A DNA stretch of 64,000 bases from JAQIBY01 sp034658655 (GTDB taxonomy: Bacteria; Bacteroidota; Bacteroidia; Bacteroidales; ML635J-15). The notes beneath the pieces are model-generated. The model was not told where the DNA came from. It made no database searches and saw nothing but the letters and a program-made list of their open reading frames with translations. Shown in pieces: positions 1 through 8,665 of the stretch; the first letter of the stretch is position 1; the number at the start of each line of letters is the position of its first letter. The stretch spans positions 1 to 64,000 of the forward strand of contig JAYEFQ010000023.1 of the NCBI GenBank assembly GCA_034658655.1, given 5' to 3'. A program made the position numbers and the translations under genes.

Positions 1-521
1 TCATATGGTTGAATTTTGTATACAATTCCATTAAAAAGAAATGATTTTCCGCCTGGCATATCCAAAATCTTAGCAGTACTGTCAATTTTTAGTTCTAAAA
101 GTTCGTCAACTCTTTTTTCGGTTATTTCTCCAAATACATTACAAGGTACTTCCATACTTTCCCCATTGTTGGGATTAACAATATTGTAAGTCAATGTAGT
201 TTTACTACCTTCATTTCTCTGAAGAAGCATAATCATAACCATAACATTCTGTCCTTTATGAACGATAAAAAAGTTTGAAGGAAGGTCTCTTGCAAATTTC
301 AAATAATCATCTAATGTTGGATTATCGTTCACATAAACCGAAGATTTTTTATTTGAAATATTCTCCTTAATGTTGTAATAACTTGATGTCAATTCAAAAT
401 CGTCTAATTTTTCTTCACTAATCAATTCGTTATTAAAAACAGGATTTCCGTGTTGGTCAGTCTGTCCATAAACACTTGTCAATGCAAAGATTGTAAAAAG
501 TAAAATTGATATTTTTTTCAT
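1..521 (-). CDS. Secreted protein of unknown function (3' end outside window)
   Basis: The reading frame starts at an ATG at 521 and stays open to the window edge, so only the first 173 residues are visible. Residues 1-20 form a signal peptide (MKKISILLFTIFALTSVYGQ) with a likely cut after the final Gly-Gln pair. The mature part is hydrophilic and I recognise no domain. The gene lies downstream of the tyrosine recombinase on the same strand, with about 100 bases between them that include one copy of a repeat also found inside the recombinase start region. It could be a passenger gene of that element. Unknown function. Confidence 0.7.
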   Translation of the reverse strand, partial: MKKISILLFTIFALTSVYGQTDQHGNPVFNNELISEEKLDDFELTSSYYNIKENISNKKSSVYVNDNPTLDDYLKFARDLPSNFFIVHKGQNVMVMIMLLQRNEGSKTTLTYNIVNPNNGESMEVPCNVFGEITEKRVDELLELKIDSTAKILDMPGGKSFLFNGIVYKIQPY

Positions 522-581
522 TGTATATTCTTTAATTTATGTTTCTGTCTTTATATGGCTGGTAACATTTGTATAAACGTC

Positions 582-595
582 AGTTCCGTTTATTT
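582..595 (+). repeat. Direct repeat copy 1 flanking the recombinase
   Basis: The 14 bases AGTTCCGTTTATTT occur here, 29 bases past the recombinase stop, and again at 1482-1495 inside its first codons. The spacing between copies is exactly 900 bases. The 10-base core GTTCCGTTTA also occurs inverted at 1511-1520. This may be a recombination or attachment site; that is inference. Confidence 0.6.
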
Positions 596-623
596 CCATT
601 ATATCCTAACATATTCAAAATTC

Positions 624-1499
624 TTATATCTCCATGTTATCCAACGGATTATCAATGTTATCAAGCCCTTTGCTTGTAATATGAGTGTAAATTTCTGTTG
701 TCTTGCTCGACTCATGACCTAATAAACTTTGTATATATCTTAAATCTGTTCCTTGTTCTAATAAATGTGTTGCAAAACTATGTCGTAATGTATGTGGTGT
801 TACATGTCTTGCAATTCTAACTTTTTTTGCTGCTCGAATAACTACCTTTAATACGCTACTCGCACTGTAACTCCCACCATATGCACCTTCAAATAGATAC
901 TCTTGGGGTTGATACAGAACAAAATATTCTCTCAAATATAATAATGTTTTCTTTGATAACAAACTATATCTATCTTTTTTTCCCTTTCCACTTTTTATTA
1001 ATATCATTCCTTTATCAGAATCAATATCTTTAATCTTTAAATTAACAGCTTCGCTAGTTCTTAATCCTGCAGAATACATCAACATTATCAGACATTTATG
1101 TTTAAGATTTGTTGTTGCATTTATCATTAATTTAACCTCTTGTTTTGTTAAAACTTCTGGCAAATTTTTTTCGCGTTTAGGTCTGTCTAAATAATAGAAC
1201 TTGCGACTCTCTCCTAATACTTTCTCGTAATAAAATTTAATGGCATTAATCGATTGATTTTGATATGATTCAGATACACCTCGCTCAACAACTAAATATC
1301 TTGTAAATTCAATTATTTCTGGTTCACTTATATCATTTATCTTTTTTGTATTATAATAATTTATAAATTCCTCAAAATTACTTGAATAAGTTTTTATTGT
1401 ACTTTCGCTATACCTTAATAACAGAAGTTTATCTATATATTTTTTTGGACACTTTTTGTAATTTCTGTTATCATAATATTGAGTTCCGTTTATTTGCAA
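624..1499 (-). CDS. Tyrosine recombinase / phage-type integrase
   Basis: Site-specific DNA recombinase of 291 residues with the XerC/XerD/IntI fold. An N-terminal SAM-like core-binding domain spans about 20-105 and the catalytic domain about 112-285. The expected catalytic residues are present: Arg147 (GLRTSE), Lys in GKGKKDR at 171-177, His236-x-x-Arg239 (TPHTLRHSFATHLL), His262 (LLGHESS) and Tyr271 (IYTH). The C-terminal tail (about 278-289) resembles that of integron integrases, but the extra IntI insert is absent. No ATG exists in frame near the start. The TTG at 1499 is the only plausible start, and it lies within a TATATTTG motif and next to inverted repeats. It could be a cassette recombinase or a small integrative element; its substrates are unknown. 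Confidence 0.85.
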   Translation of the reverse strand: MQINGTQYYDNRNYKKCPKKYIDKLLLLRYSESTIKTYSSNFEEFINYYNTKKINDISEPEIIEFTRYLVVERGVSESYQNQSINAIKFYYEKVLGESRKFYYLDRPKREKNLPEVLTKQEVKLMINATTNLKHKCLIMLMYSAGLRTSEAVNLKIKDIDSDKGMILIKSGKGKKDRYSLLSKKTLLYLREYFVLYQPQEYLFEGAYGGSYSASSVLKVVIRAAKKVRIARHVTPHTLRHSFATHLLEQGTDLRYIQSLLGHESSKTTEIYTHITSKGLDNIDNPLDNMEI

Positions 1500-1520
1500 A
1501 TATAAGTAGATAAACGGAAC
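1483..1520. repeat. Inverted repeat at the recombinase start
   Basis: A perfect 10-bp inverted repeat: GTTCCGTTTA at 1483-1492 and TAAACGGAAC at 1511-1520, separated by 18 bases. It covers the TTG start codon and a TATATTTG motif (1504 to 1497, minus strand) that resembles a Bacteroidota -7 box. The left arm is part of the 14-bp direct repeat also found at 582-595. It could be the recombinase binding site, used for recombination or self-regulation. Confidence 0.6.
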
Positions 1521-1544
1521 TATTAAAAAAACTCAGAAATATAT

Positions 1545-1635
1545 TATACCACTTTATTAATCAAAATTGCAAGTATAATGCCGGAATTTTTTATTAATAA
1601 AGTAGCATAACATGCTAATAGTTCGGCATTATACT
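1545..1635. repeat. Palindrome-rich repeat R1
   Basis: Three inverted repeats overlap here. ACTTTATTAAT at 1551-1561 pairs with 1593-1603. AGTATAATGCCG at 1572-1583 pairs perfectly with 1624-1635. TAGCAT at 1603-1608 pairs with 1612-1617. The first 40 bases match a dispersed repeat family also seen near 15326-15389, 23054-23087, 26307-26371 and 28113-28140. The first two pairings interlock, so the structures are alternatives. No coding potential is seen. Confidence 0.6.
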
Positions 1636-1868
1636 ATGATAAATAGCGGGTTAGTATTAGTTGTTTATGAGCGATCCACCCCGCAACAGGGCGGAAACCG
1701 GCAGCCTTGCCATGTGGGTTTTTGTTTGTGAACAATTGCTGCGTAGTGACCGGAGGAAACTCACGTCAGCAGTTTGTGAACAGAAAAACCCAAATGGCAA
1801 GCTATAGGTTGCAGACCGTTCGCCGAGATGGGTTTGCGGGAAGGGGCGAGTTGCCCAAATACTAAATA
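1636..1868. other. Non-coding stretch with a 96-base imperfect hairpin
   Basis: This stretch is clearly richer in G+C than its surroundings. Bases 1706-1723 pair with 1784-1801 at 17 of 18 positions. Between the arms, TTTGTGAACA is repeated directly (1725-1734 and 1773-1782). The overall shape, a long imperfect hairpin of about 96 bases, recalls integron attC sites or a folded transposon end. An open frame runs through it on the minus strand, but its translation looks like no protein and it continues into a repeat copy, so I do not call a gene. Confidence 0.45.
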
Positions 1869-2021
1869 GAGTCTGTCCATAATGTCCGATTTCTTCGTTA
1901 TTCTTATTTTTCAAGCCAGTCATCCGCCGACTGGCTGACTCTTGACTTTCAAAATATCGAAAGCTCCCGATTAAATGCGGGACAGGCCTTGAACTCGAAC
2001 ATTATGAATCAGACACTGACT
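1869..2021 (+). mobile_element. Degraded copy of a 169-bp miniature element
   Basis: From GTCTGTCCATAATGTCCGAT (1871-1890) to GACACTGACTCT (2012-2023) this sequence aligns with the reverse complement of the intact element at 7101-7269, with a diverged middle. The right terminal inverted repeat is missing and the left end is altered, so the copy looks old and immobile. The centre keeps a hairpin (AGCCAGT near 1914 with ACTGGCT near 1930). Confidence 0.7.
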
Positions 2022-2073
2022 CTCTACCTGGATACTAAAAAATCATTATTGAGTTTTACTTTTACTTTCACGT

Positions 2074-3318
2074 TTACCGCTCTACTAGCTTATACACTTT
2101 ATCTGAGCGTCTTATTAGCGTGTTGAGTTTGAAGGATGCGCGTGCGGTTTTGGGTGCTGTTTTAGCAACTTGATCATCGACACGAAGCTCGGTAATGGTA
2201 TGCTCAATGACGCCGGTTGTCGGGCCAACAATTAGGATTTCATCACCTACAGAAAGGGCTCCGGCTTCTAGTAAAATATCAGCAACTTGAATTTTGTCAA
2301 AATAATTTATTCCTTTTCCGATATACTGTTTCCGCTTGGTAGATTTTGATCCGTATTCCTCTGCCCATTCGCCGAGTTTTTGTCCCATATAATAGCCATC
2401 CCAAAATCCGCGATTAAAAACCGTCTTGAGTTGTTCGTTCCAAACTTTCAGTTTTTCAGAACTAAAACTGCCGTCAATTACAGAATGAATTGCTTCGTTG
2501 TATGCTTTGACAACGGTTTTTACATATTCAGCAGAACGGGCACGTCCTTCAATTTTTAATACCGTAATTCCGCTTGCCAATAGTTTGTCCAGAAAATCAA
2601 TGGTTTTTAAATCTTTGGGTGACATAATGTATTCATTATCCACCTCAAGTTCGTATCCGCTTTCTTTGTCGATTACCTGATAGGCACGCCGGCACGTTTG
2701 GTAACAGGCACCACGATTTGCCGATTTATTAAATTCGTGCAGACTCAAATAGCATTTTCCGGAAATTGCCATGCAAAGTGCGCCATGTATAAAGCTTTCT
2801 ATCTGTAAAAGCTTGCCTTTAGGGCCTTTGATTTGCTTTAAGGATATCTGTTTGCTGATTTCTGCAACCTGAGTTATATTTAATTCTCTTGCGGTAACAA
2901 TGACATCGCAAAACTGCGCAAAAAACTTCGCCGATTCGGTATTTGAAATGTTGAGTTGTGTACTTGCATGCACCTCCATTTCAATTTCACGGCAATATTG
3001 AATAACGGCTATGTCTGAAGCAATAATTGCAGAAATTCCCTCTGTTTTTGCTGTTCGGACGGTTTCCTGCATTTCAGGAATTTCATGATCATAAATTATC
3101 GTGTTTATTGTTAGATAAGATTGAATGTCGTTTTCTTTACAGATGCCGGTGATTTTGCGCAAATCATCTAAGTTGAAATTATTAGAAGATCGCGAACGCA
3201 TGTTTAATTGTCCGACACCAAAATACACAGAATCTGCACCTCCTTGAATGGCTGCCATTAGCGATTCATACGAACCAACCGGAGCCATTAAATTTATATC
3301 AGAACGTTTCATTCGCAC
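2074..3318 (-). CDS. trhP: U32-family peptidase-like protein, TrhP/YegQ type
   Basis: Member of peptidase family U32. Bacterial YegQ/TrhP proteins are needed for 5-hydroxylation of uridine 34 in tRNA, using prephenate, rather than for proteolysis. The 414 residues start with the TIM-barrel-like domain (LMAPVGSYESLMAAIQGGAD). The U32 signature follows at about 175-193 (ESFIHGALCMAISGKCYLS), and two more cysteines lie in NRGACYQTCRRAY at about 203-215. These four cysteines fit a metal or Fe-S site. A small beta-rich C-terminal domain ends the protein. Only 3 bases separate it from lon, so the two are probably co-transcribed. A second ATG at 3312 is an equally good start. The exact tRNA role is inferred from the family. 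Confidence 0.85.
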   Translation of the reverse strand: MRMKRSDINLMAPVGSYESLMAAIQGGADSVYFGVGQLNMRSRSSNNFNLDDLRKITGICKENDIQSYLTINTIIYDHEIPEMQETVRTAKTEGISAIIASDIAVIQYCREIEMEVHASTQLNISNTESAKFFAQFCDVIVTARELNITQVAEISKQISLKQIKGPKGKLLQIESFIHGALCMAISGKCYLSLHEFNKSANRGACYQTCRRAYQVIDKESGYELEVDNEYIMSPKDLKTIDFLDKLLASGITVLKIEGRARSAEYVKTVVKAYNEAIHSVIDGSFSSEKLKVWNEQLKTVFNRGFWDGYYMGQKLGEWAEEYGSKSTKRKQYIGKGINYFDKIQVADILLEAGALSVGDEILIVGPTTGVIEHTITELRVDDQVAKTAPKTARASFKLNTLIRRSDKVYKLVER

Positions 3319-3321
3319 AAA

Positions 3322-5778
3322 TTAAGCGGTAATCGATTTTGCATTCTGCACTTTTTGTTTGAGCAGTGCGATATCCATTACATCAAGTATGGTTTTTACA
3401 TAATGAAATTTCAATCCTTTAATGTATATTTCAGGAATTTCTTTGATGTCTTTTTCATTGATTTTCGACATAATAATATCTGTAATTCCTGCACGTTTTG
3501 CGGCTAGAATTTTTTCTTTAATTCCACCGACTGGAAGCACATGTCCACGTAAAGTGATTTCTCCTGTCATTGCAAGATTTTTTTTCACTTTTCGCTGCGT
3601 AAATGCCGATGCGACAGAAACTGCCATGGTAATTCCTGCAGATGGACCATCTTTCGGGATTGCTCCCTCGGGAACGTGCATATGAACATTCCACTTGTCG
3701 AAAACAGCATTATCGATATCAAGTAAATCGACATGTGATTTAATATATTCTAATGCGATGGTTGCCGATTCTTTCATCACATCACCAAGATTTCCGGTAA
3801 TTGTTAAGTTTCCTTTTCCTCTCGACAAGCTGGTTTCTATGTACAAAATATCTCCACCCACTGGGGTCCATGCTAAACCGGTAACAACTCCGGCATGCTC
3901 ATTTCCGATATAATGTTCTTTAAAAAACTTCGGATTACCGAGTAAATCAACAATATGTTGCGGTTTAATGGTTTTCGGATAGGGTTCGTCCATGGCAATG
4001 CGTTTTGCAATTTGACGAATTAATTTTGCAATTTGCTTGTCTAAACCACGGACACCGGATTCTTTGGTAAAACTCTCAACAATATTGCTGATTGCCTTAT
4101 TGGAGATGGATATTTTATTTTTATCAACTCCGTGTGTAATAAGCTGTTGAGGGATCAGATGTCGTTTTGCAATTTCTATTTTTTCTTCTTGGACATATCC
4201 ACTGACATCAATCAATTCCATGCGATCTTTCAGTGCCGGATTTATGGTTGCAGTGGTATTTGCAGTTGCAATAAACATGACATTTGACAAATCATAATCT
4301 ACTTCAATATAATTATCGTGAAATTCTTTGTTTTGCTCTGGATCGAGTACTTCGAGTAGGGCAGAAGCAGGGTCTCCACGGAAATCGCTACCGACTTTGT
4401 CAATTTCATCGAGTACAAAAACAGGATTTATGCTTTTTACTTTACGGATATTTTGGATTACCCGACCTGGCATAGCACCGATGTATGTTTTCCGATGTCC
4501 TCGAATTTCAGATTCATCATGCAGCCCACCAAGTGACATGCGAACGTATTTGCGTCCTAATGCTCTTGCAACACTTTTTCCTAAGGATGTTTTTCCCACT
4601 CCGGGAGGGCCGACAAGGCATAAGATAGGCGCTTTCATATCGCCTTTGAGTTTTAAAACGGCAAGATGCTCAATAATACGGTCTTTCACTTTGTCAAGTC
4701 CGTAGTGGTCTGAATCCAGAATTTTTTCTGCAGATTTTAAATCAAAATTATCGTCAGTACGTTCGCTCCAAGGAATATCGAGCAGGGTTTGCAAGTAATT
4801 TAATTGTACCGAATATTCTCCTGCTGCCGGATTCATGAATTGTAATTTATTCACTTCTTTTTCAAAATGCTTGCCGACATAATCTGCCCATTTTTTCTTT
4901 TTGGCTTCTTCTTTCAGATTGTTTACTTCCTGCTCCATTGGATTTCCGCCAAGTTCATTTTGAATGGTTTTCATTTGTTGATGAAGCAAGTATTCTTTTT
5001 GTTGCTGAGAAATGTCTTGTTTGGCTTTGTTTTGGATTTCCTGTTTTAGCTTTAGCATTTCTACTTGTTTGCTCAGAGTTTCCAAAAGTTTTGTTGCCCG
5101 TTCTTTAATGTCGTTAATTTCCAACAAATCTTGTTTGTCTTTTAATTCGATATCGCTGTTGGAGCAAATAAAATTGATTAAAAAATTGGAGCTTTGAATG
5201 TTTCTGATTGCAAAGGATACCTCATGCGGGATATTTTGGTTCAGCTTGACAATGTTTAATGCAATGTCTTTCAATGACCCAACTAATGCTACAAATTCAC
5301 TGTCATGTTCGTATGGTCTGAGTTCGGTTAAAGGACGCACGGTTGCAATAAAATAGGGGTCGGTAGAGATAAAACTTGAAATTTCGAAACGTTTTTGTCC
5401 TTGGATAATTACAGAAACTGTTCCGTCAGGCATTTCTATCACTTTCAGAATTTTTGCAAGACTTCCGATATTAACAAGGTCTTCTGGTTTTGGTTCTTCA
5501 ATTTCAGCGTTTTTCTGAGAAATACAACCTATCAATTTTGTTCCATTGTTAGCATCATGAACTAATTTCATTGATTTTTCACGACCTACAGTAATCGGCA
5601 TAACTACTCCTGGAAATAAAACGGTATTCCGTAAAGGAATGATTGGAAGTTCTTTTGGTATTTCAGTATTTGAAAGAGCCTCTTCATCATCATCTGCAAT
5701 AATTGGTATAACTTCAGAATCATTTTGCATTTTTGAAAGAAACAGTGCTTCTAAATCTTTATCATTTTGATGTCCCAT
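3322..5778 (-). CDS. lon: ATP-dependent protease Lon (La)
   Basis: Cytosolic AAA+ protease that removes misfolded and short-lived regulatory proteins. All parts are present: the N-terminal LAN substrate domain (from LPIIPLRNTVLFPGVV), a coiled-coil region rich in Lys and Gln, Walker A GPPGVGKTS, Walker B PVFVLDEIDKVG, the arginine-rich lid, and the protease domain with the Ser-Lys dyad in DGPSAGITMA and GGIKEKILAAKRAG. I chose the ATG at 5778 (MGHQNDKD) because Lon homologues start with a short acidic leader and a purine-rich stretch precedes it. An upstream in-frame ATG at 5835 would add 19 residues. It lies between the glmU-like gene and trhP on the same strand. Confidence 0.96.
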   Translation of the reverse strand: MGHQNDKDLEALFLSKMQNDSEVIPIIADDDEEALSNTEIPKELPIIPLRNTVLFPGVVMPITVGREKSMKLVHDANNGTKLIGCISQKNAEIEEPKPEDLVNIGSLAKILKVIEMPDGTVSVIIQGQKRFEISSFISTDPYFIATVRPLTELRPYEHDSEFVALVGSLKDIALNIVKLNQNIPHEVSFAIRNIQSSNFLINFICSNSDIELKDKQDLLEINDIKERATKLLETLSKQVEMLKLKQEIQNKAKQDISQQQKEYLLHQQMKTIQNELGGNPMEQEVNNLKEEAKKKKWADYVGKHFEKEVNKLQFMNPAAGEYSVQLNYLQTLLDIPWSERTDDNFDLKSAEKILDSDHYGLDKVKDRIIEHLAVLKLKGDMKAPILCLVGPPGVGKTSLGKSVARALGRKYVRMSLGGLHDESEIRGHRKTYIGAMPGRVIQNIRKVKSINPVFVLDEIDKVGSDFRGDPASALLEVLDPEQNKEFHDNYIEVDYDLSNVMFIATANTTATINPALKDRMELIDVSGYVQEEKIEIAKRHLIPQQLITHGVDKNKISISNKAISNIVESFTKESGVRGLDKQIAKLIRQIAKRIAMDEPYPKTIKPQHIVDLLGNPKFFKEHYIGNEHAGVVTGLAWTPVGGDILYIETSLSRGKGNLTITGNLGDVMKESATIALEYIKSHVDLLDIDNAVFDKWNVHMHVPEGAIPKDGPSAGITMAVSVASAFTQRKVKKNLAMTGEITLRGHVLPVGGIKEKILAAKRAGITDIIMSKINEKDIKEIPEIYIKGLKFHYVKTILDVMDIALLKQKVQNAKSITA

Positions 5779-5841
5779 AGTTCGTTCTTCTTCTTTATAT
5801 TTATATAAGTATTCAAACAACAGATTAATCGGCATTATGTT

Positions 5842-7023
5842 TTAATGAAATTTGCGGAATTGATTTGATGCGTTAAATACATGTTCCAGAATGTGTTTGT
5901 CTTCATCAGAAAGCTGAATACTCCTGCGTTTCAATACAATTTCAGCAACTGATAGCGCTTTGTTTAGTGCGTATTCGGTATATCCACCCGAACCGCCCCA
6001 TGCAAATGAAGGAATGAAATTTCTCGGAAATCCTGCGCCAAAAATATTACAACTTACGCCGATAACAGTTCCTGTGTTAAGCATTGTATTAATTCCGCAT
6101 TTTGAATGATCGCCCATTACGGTACCGCAAAATTGCAAGCCTGTTTTTGAGAAACCGCCGGTTTCATAATCCCACATTCTGACTTGGGCGTAATTATTTT
6201 TTAAATTTGAGTTGTTAGTATCAGCGCCGAGGTTACACCACTCACCTATGACTGCATTTCCGAGAAATCCGTCATGTGCTTTATTTGAATAGCCAAAAAT
6301 CACAACATTGTTTAGTTCCCCGCCGACTTTTACATGCGGGCCTAAAATTGTAGGGCCATAAATTTTGGCTCCCATTTTAACCGCAGAATGTTCACAGATG
6401 GCAAAAGGGCCGCGTATTTGGCTCCCTTCCATGATTTCAGCATCTTTTCCGATGTAAATTGGTCCATTTGCCGTATTTAGCACAGAAGCTTCAATTGTTG
6501 CCCCTTTTTCAAGGAAAATTTCATGGTTTCCAAGGATAGTATTTGTTTCACTTATTTTTTCAGATATGCGATTTTTTGTGAGTAGGTCGAAGTCAAATTG
6601 AATCATGCGTCCTGCATGGGTAAAAATGTCCCAAGAATGTTCAATCACAAGGCATTCCATATCATATTCTATAATAGGAACTGGTGGATTTGTTGTGAAT
6701 TCAGAAATTTCAGAATTTGTGCAAATTGCTGCGAGTGTTTTCCCGTTTTTTACAATACTCCCGTTTTTCAGTGATAAGATTTTGGTGATAATTTCTTCAT
6801 CAGGCATTAATCCTGCATGAATTATCAGGTTTTGGGGCTCAGATTTAAGTGGAAATTTTTCTTGAAGATAATCTTCTGTAAAAACGCTGCATTTTGTATT
6901 GAGTAGTTTTTCCCAACGTGATTTTGTGCTTAGAATTCCAGTACGAAATTCCGCAATTGGTTTTGTCCAACTTAGTGGTTTCATTGCATTGTGTAAGCCG
7001 GCATCTGTGATAATAATGTTCAT
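5842..7023 (-). CDS. Alternative GlmU-type sugar nucleotidyltransferase/acetyltransferase
   Basis: Matches the Bacteroidota-specific GlmU-like family (TIGR03991 type), thought to make UDP-N-acetylglucosamine from glucosamine-1-phosphate for peptidoglycan and LPS. Residues 1-160 form a divergent nucleotidyltransferase domain with a changed loop (TDAGLHNAMKPLSWTKPIAEFRTG). Residues from about 165 carry hexapeptide repeats of a left-handed beta helix, such as GPIYIGKDAEI and GPTILGPHVKVGG. The C terminus is a helical tail. Length, 393, is typical for this family. It sits just upstream of lon. A different sugar-1-phosphate substrate cannot be excluded. Confidence 0.85.
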   Translation of the reverse strand: MNIIITDAGLHNAMKPLSWTKPIAEFRTGILSTKSRWEKLLNTKCSVFTEDYLQEKFPLKSEPQNLIIHAGLMPDEEIITKILSLKNGSIVKNGKTLAAICTNSEISEFTTNPPVPIIEYDMECLVIEHSWDIFTHAGRMIQFDFDLLTKNRISEKISETNTILGNHEIFLEKGATIEASVLNTANGPIYIGKDAEIMEGSQIRGPFAICEHSAVKMGAKIYGPTILGPHVKVGGELNNVVIFGYSNKAHDGFLGNAVIGEWCNLGADTNNSNLKNNYAQVRMWDYETGGFSKTGLQFCGTVMGDHSKCGINTMLNTGTVIGVSCNIFGAGFPRNFIPSFAWGGSGGYTEYALNKALSVAEIVLKRRSIQLSDEDKHILEHVFNASNQFRKFH

Positions 7024-7096
7024 GACAATCAGATTAAGATTAGGGAACTTTTATTGTTTTTTTTATTCAAATTTTGTGACTCTATTGACAGATACT

Positions 7097-7273
7097 ACTT
7101 AGTGTCCGTCCATAGAGTCAGTGTCTGATTCATAATGTTCGAGTTCAAAGCCTGTCTCGCATTTAATTGGGAGCTTGCGAAGTATTTCAAACTAAGGAGT
7201 CCGCCAGCCGGCGGATGACTGTTTTAAATACGAGCGTAACGCAGAAATCGGACATTATGGACAGACACTACTT
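7097..7273. mobile_element. 169-bp miniature inverted-repeat element with 4-bp target duplication
   Basis: The element spans 7101-7269. Its ends are near-perfect inverted repeats: AGTGTCCGTCCATA at the left and, on the other strand, AGTGTCTGTCCATA at the right (13 of 14 match). Both sides are flanked by ACTT (7097-7100 and 7270-7273), which fits a target-site duplication. It has no coding capacity. The right border contributes the TAG stop of gatD. A degraded inverted copy lies at 1869-2021. No transposase with matching ends is in the window. Confidence 0.75.
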
Positions 7274-8653
7274 ATGCACTTTTTTAATAAATGCCTCAAC
7301 TTCCGGTACGCCTCCTTGATATACAAGATATCCGTTATAAGGTTCTCGTTCTGTAATCTCGTCATTTACAGGAGTGAGCATTAACTTCTTCACTTCTTCG
7401 GGATCATTTGTTTGACCCAGTACCCAGCCGAGTTTAATAAATGCAACTTCAGGTAGCATGTTTCCTAGCGGGATAATGCCTTTAGCCATCATGTCACGAC
7501 CGGTGTCATACACAAACATTTGTACATATCCCCAGATTGTTTGTAATGTCATAAACATATGAACGCCTTTTTTCTGAGCACGCTCAATTGCCGGATATAA
7601 TTCTTTATTAACATGGCCAAGCCCAGTTCCAACAATGATTATCCCTTTATATCCCTGATCTACCATGCTGTCTATAACCTCAGCTTTCATGCCTGGATAA
7701 TAATAAACCATAGTTGTTTTGTCCTCAAAGAAGGGTTTTATTACGACATTTTTATCGTTTCTGCGTTTGTTATATGTTTTTTTAATTGGCTTAATATCCG
7801 TTCTGCTAATCATTGCAAGCGGAGTGTCGCCAATTGTACGGAAAGTTGAACGATAGGATGAGTGCATTTTTCGGACGCGTGTTCCTTTGTGTAATAATCC
7901 ATATTCATCGGATGTTGGGCCAAACATGCAAACTTGTACTTCAGCAATATCCGATTCAGCGGCAGCTTTCATGGCGTGCATGAGATTGAGGGCTGCATCA
8001 GAGCTTGGACGGTCAGATGAACGTTGTGAGCCAACTAATATAACCGGTACCGGAAGGTTTTGACACATAAATGTTAAGGCTGCGCCAGTGTGATGCAATG
8101 TGTCAGTTCCGTGTCCAATAACAATGCCGTCAATGCCATTTTCTATTTCTTTACCGATAGCTTTTGCAAGAGATATGTATTGTTTTGGTCCCATGTTTTC
8201 TGAGAAAACGGCAAATACTTTTTCGGTATCTAAATTACAAATGTCTGCTAATTCAGGAACTGCTCCATATAATTCACCAGGTGAAAATGCCGGAATAACT
8301 GCGCCGGTTCGATAATCTAATCGAGAAGCAATGGTTCCGCCGGTACCGAATAATTTAACATGTGGAAGGTTTTCGGTATATGGAAATTCTTTTTCCGGAA
8401 TGGCATAATTTGCTTTCTTGTAGCTGGTTTCTTTCATGTCCTCCACTGTGCTGACATCTACGCCGACATTGTATCCGGTAATAATTTTTAAGACAATGTG
8501 TTTGTCATCATCATTTTCTGAACGCGGCAAAACTGTTCCTTCAAATTTTCCTCGTGTTGTATTGATAACTGCATGTCCCCAAACACGGACATGATATTTT
8601 TTTAGAAGTTCTAATGCTTCACCTTTGTATCCTTGAAAGAGATCTTCACTCAT
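7268..8653 (-). CDS. gatD: Glutamyl-tRNA(Gln) amidotransferase subunit D (archaeal-type)
   Basis: Asparaginase-like subunit that hydrolyses glutamine to supply ammonia to GatE, which converts Glu-tRNA(Gln) to Gln-tRNA(Gln). The N-terminal GatD-specific beta-barrel domain (about 1-85) is present (GYKGEALELLKKYHVRVWGH), which simple asparaginases lack. The asparaginase fold follows with GTGGTIAS at about 107-114, GHGTDTLHHTGAAL at about 190 and GSQRSSDRPSSDAALNL. The length of 461 is close to archaeal GatD. It lies 12 bases downstream of gatE. Its TAG stop is formed at the junction with a miniature element. GatDE is known chiefly from Archaea, so its presence here is notable. Confidence 0.93.
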   Translation of the reverse strand: MSEDLFQGYKGEALELLKKYHVRVWGHAVINTTRGKFEGTVLPRSENDDDKHIVLKIITGYNVGVDVSTVEDMKETSYKKANYAIPEKEFPYTENLPHVKLFGTGGTIASRLDYRTGAVIPAFSPGELYGAVPELADICNLDTEKVFAVFSENMGPKQYISLAKAIGKEIENGIDGIVIGHGTDTLHHTGAALTFMCQNLPVPVILVGSQRSSDRPSSDAALNLMHAMKAAAESDIAEVQVCMFGPTSDEYGLLHKGTRVRKMHSSYRSTFRTIGDTPLAMISRTDIKPIKKTYNKRRNDKNVVIKPFFEDKTTMVYYYPGMKAEVIDSMVDQGYKGIIIVGTGLGHVNKELYPAIERAQKKGVHMFMTLQTIWGYVQMFVYDTGRDMMAKGIIPLGNMLPEVAFIKLGWVLGQTNDPEEVKKLMLTPVNDEITEREPYNGYLVYQGGVPEVEAFIKKVHK

Positions 8654-8665
8654 TTTTCTTGATTT

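Noticed and set aside
1657..1923. Open frame of 88 codons on the minus strand
   Set aside because: It runs through a hairpin region and into a repeat copy, and its translation has no protein-like pattern.
624..2073. A genuine integron (intI with attC cassettes)
   Set aside because: The recombinase lacks the IntI-specific insert, no cassette array is present and the hairpins were not confirmed by a model. Kept only as a weaker finding.
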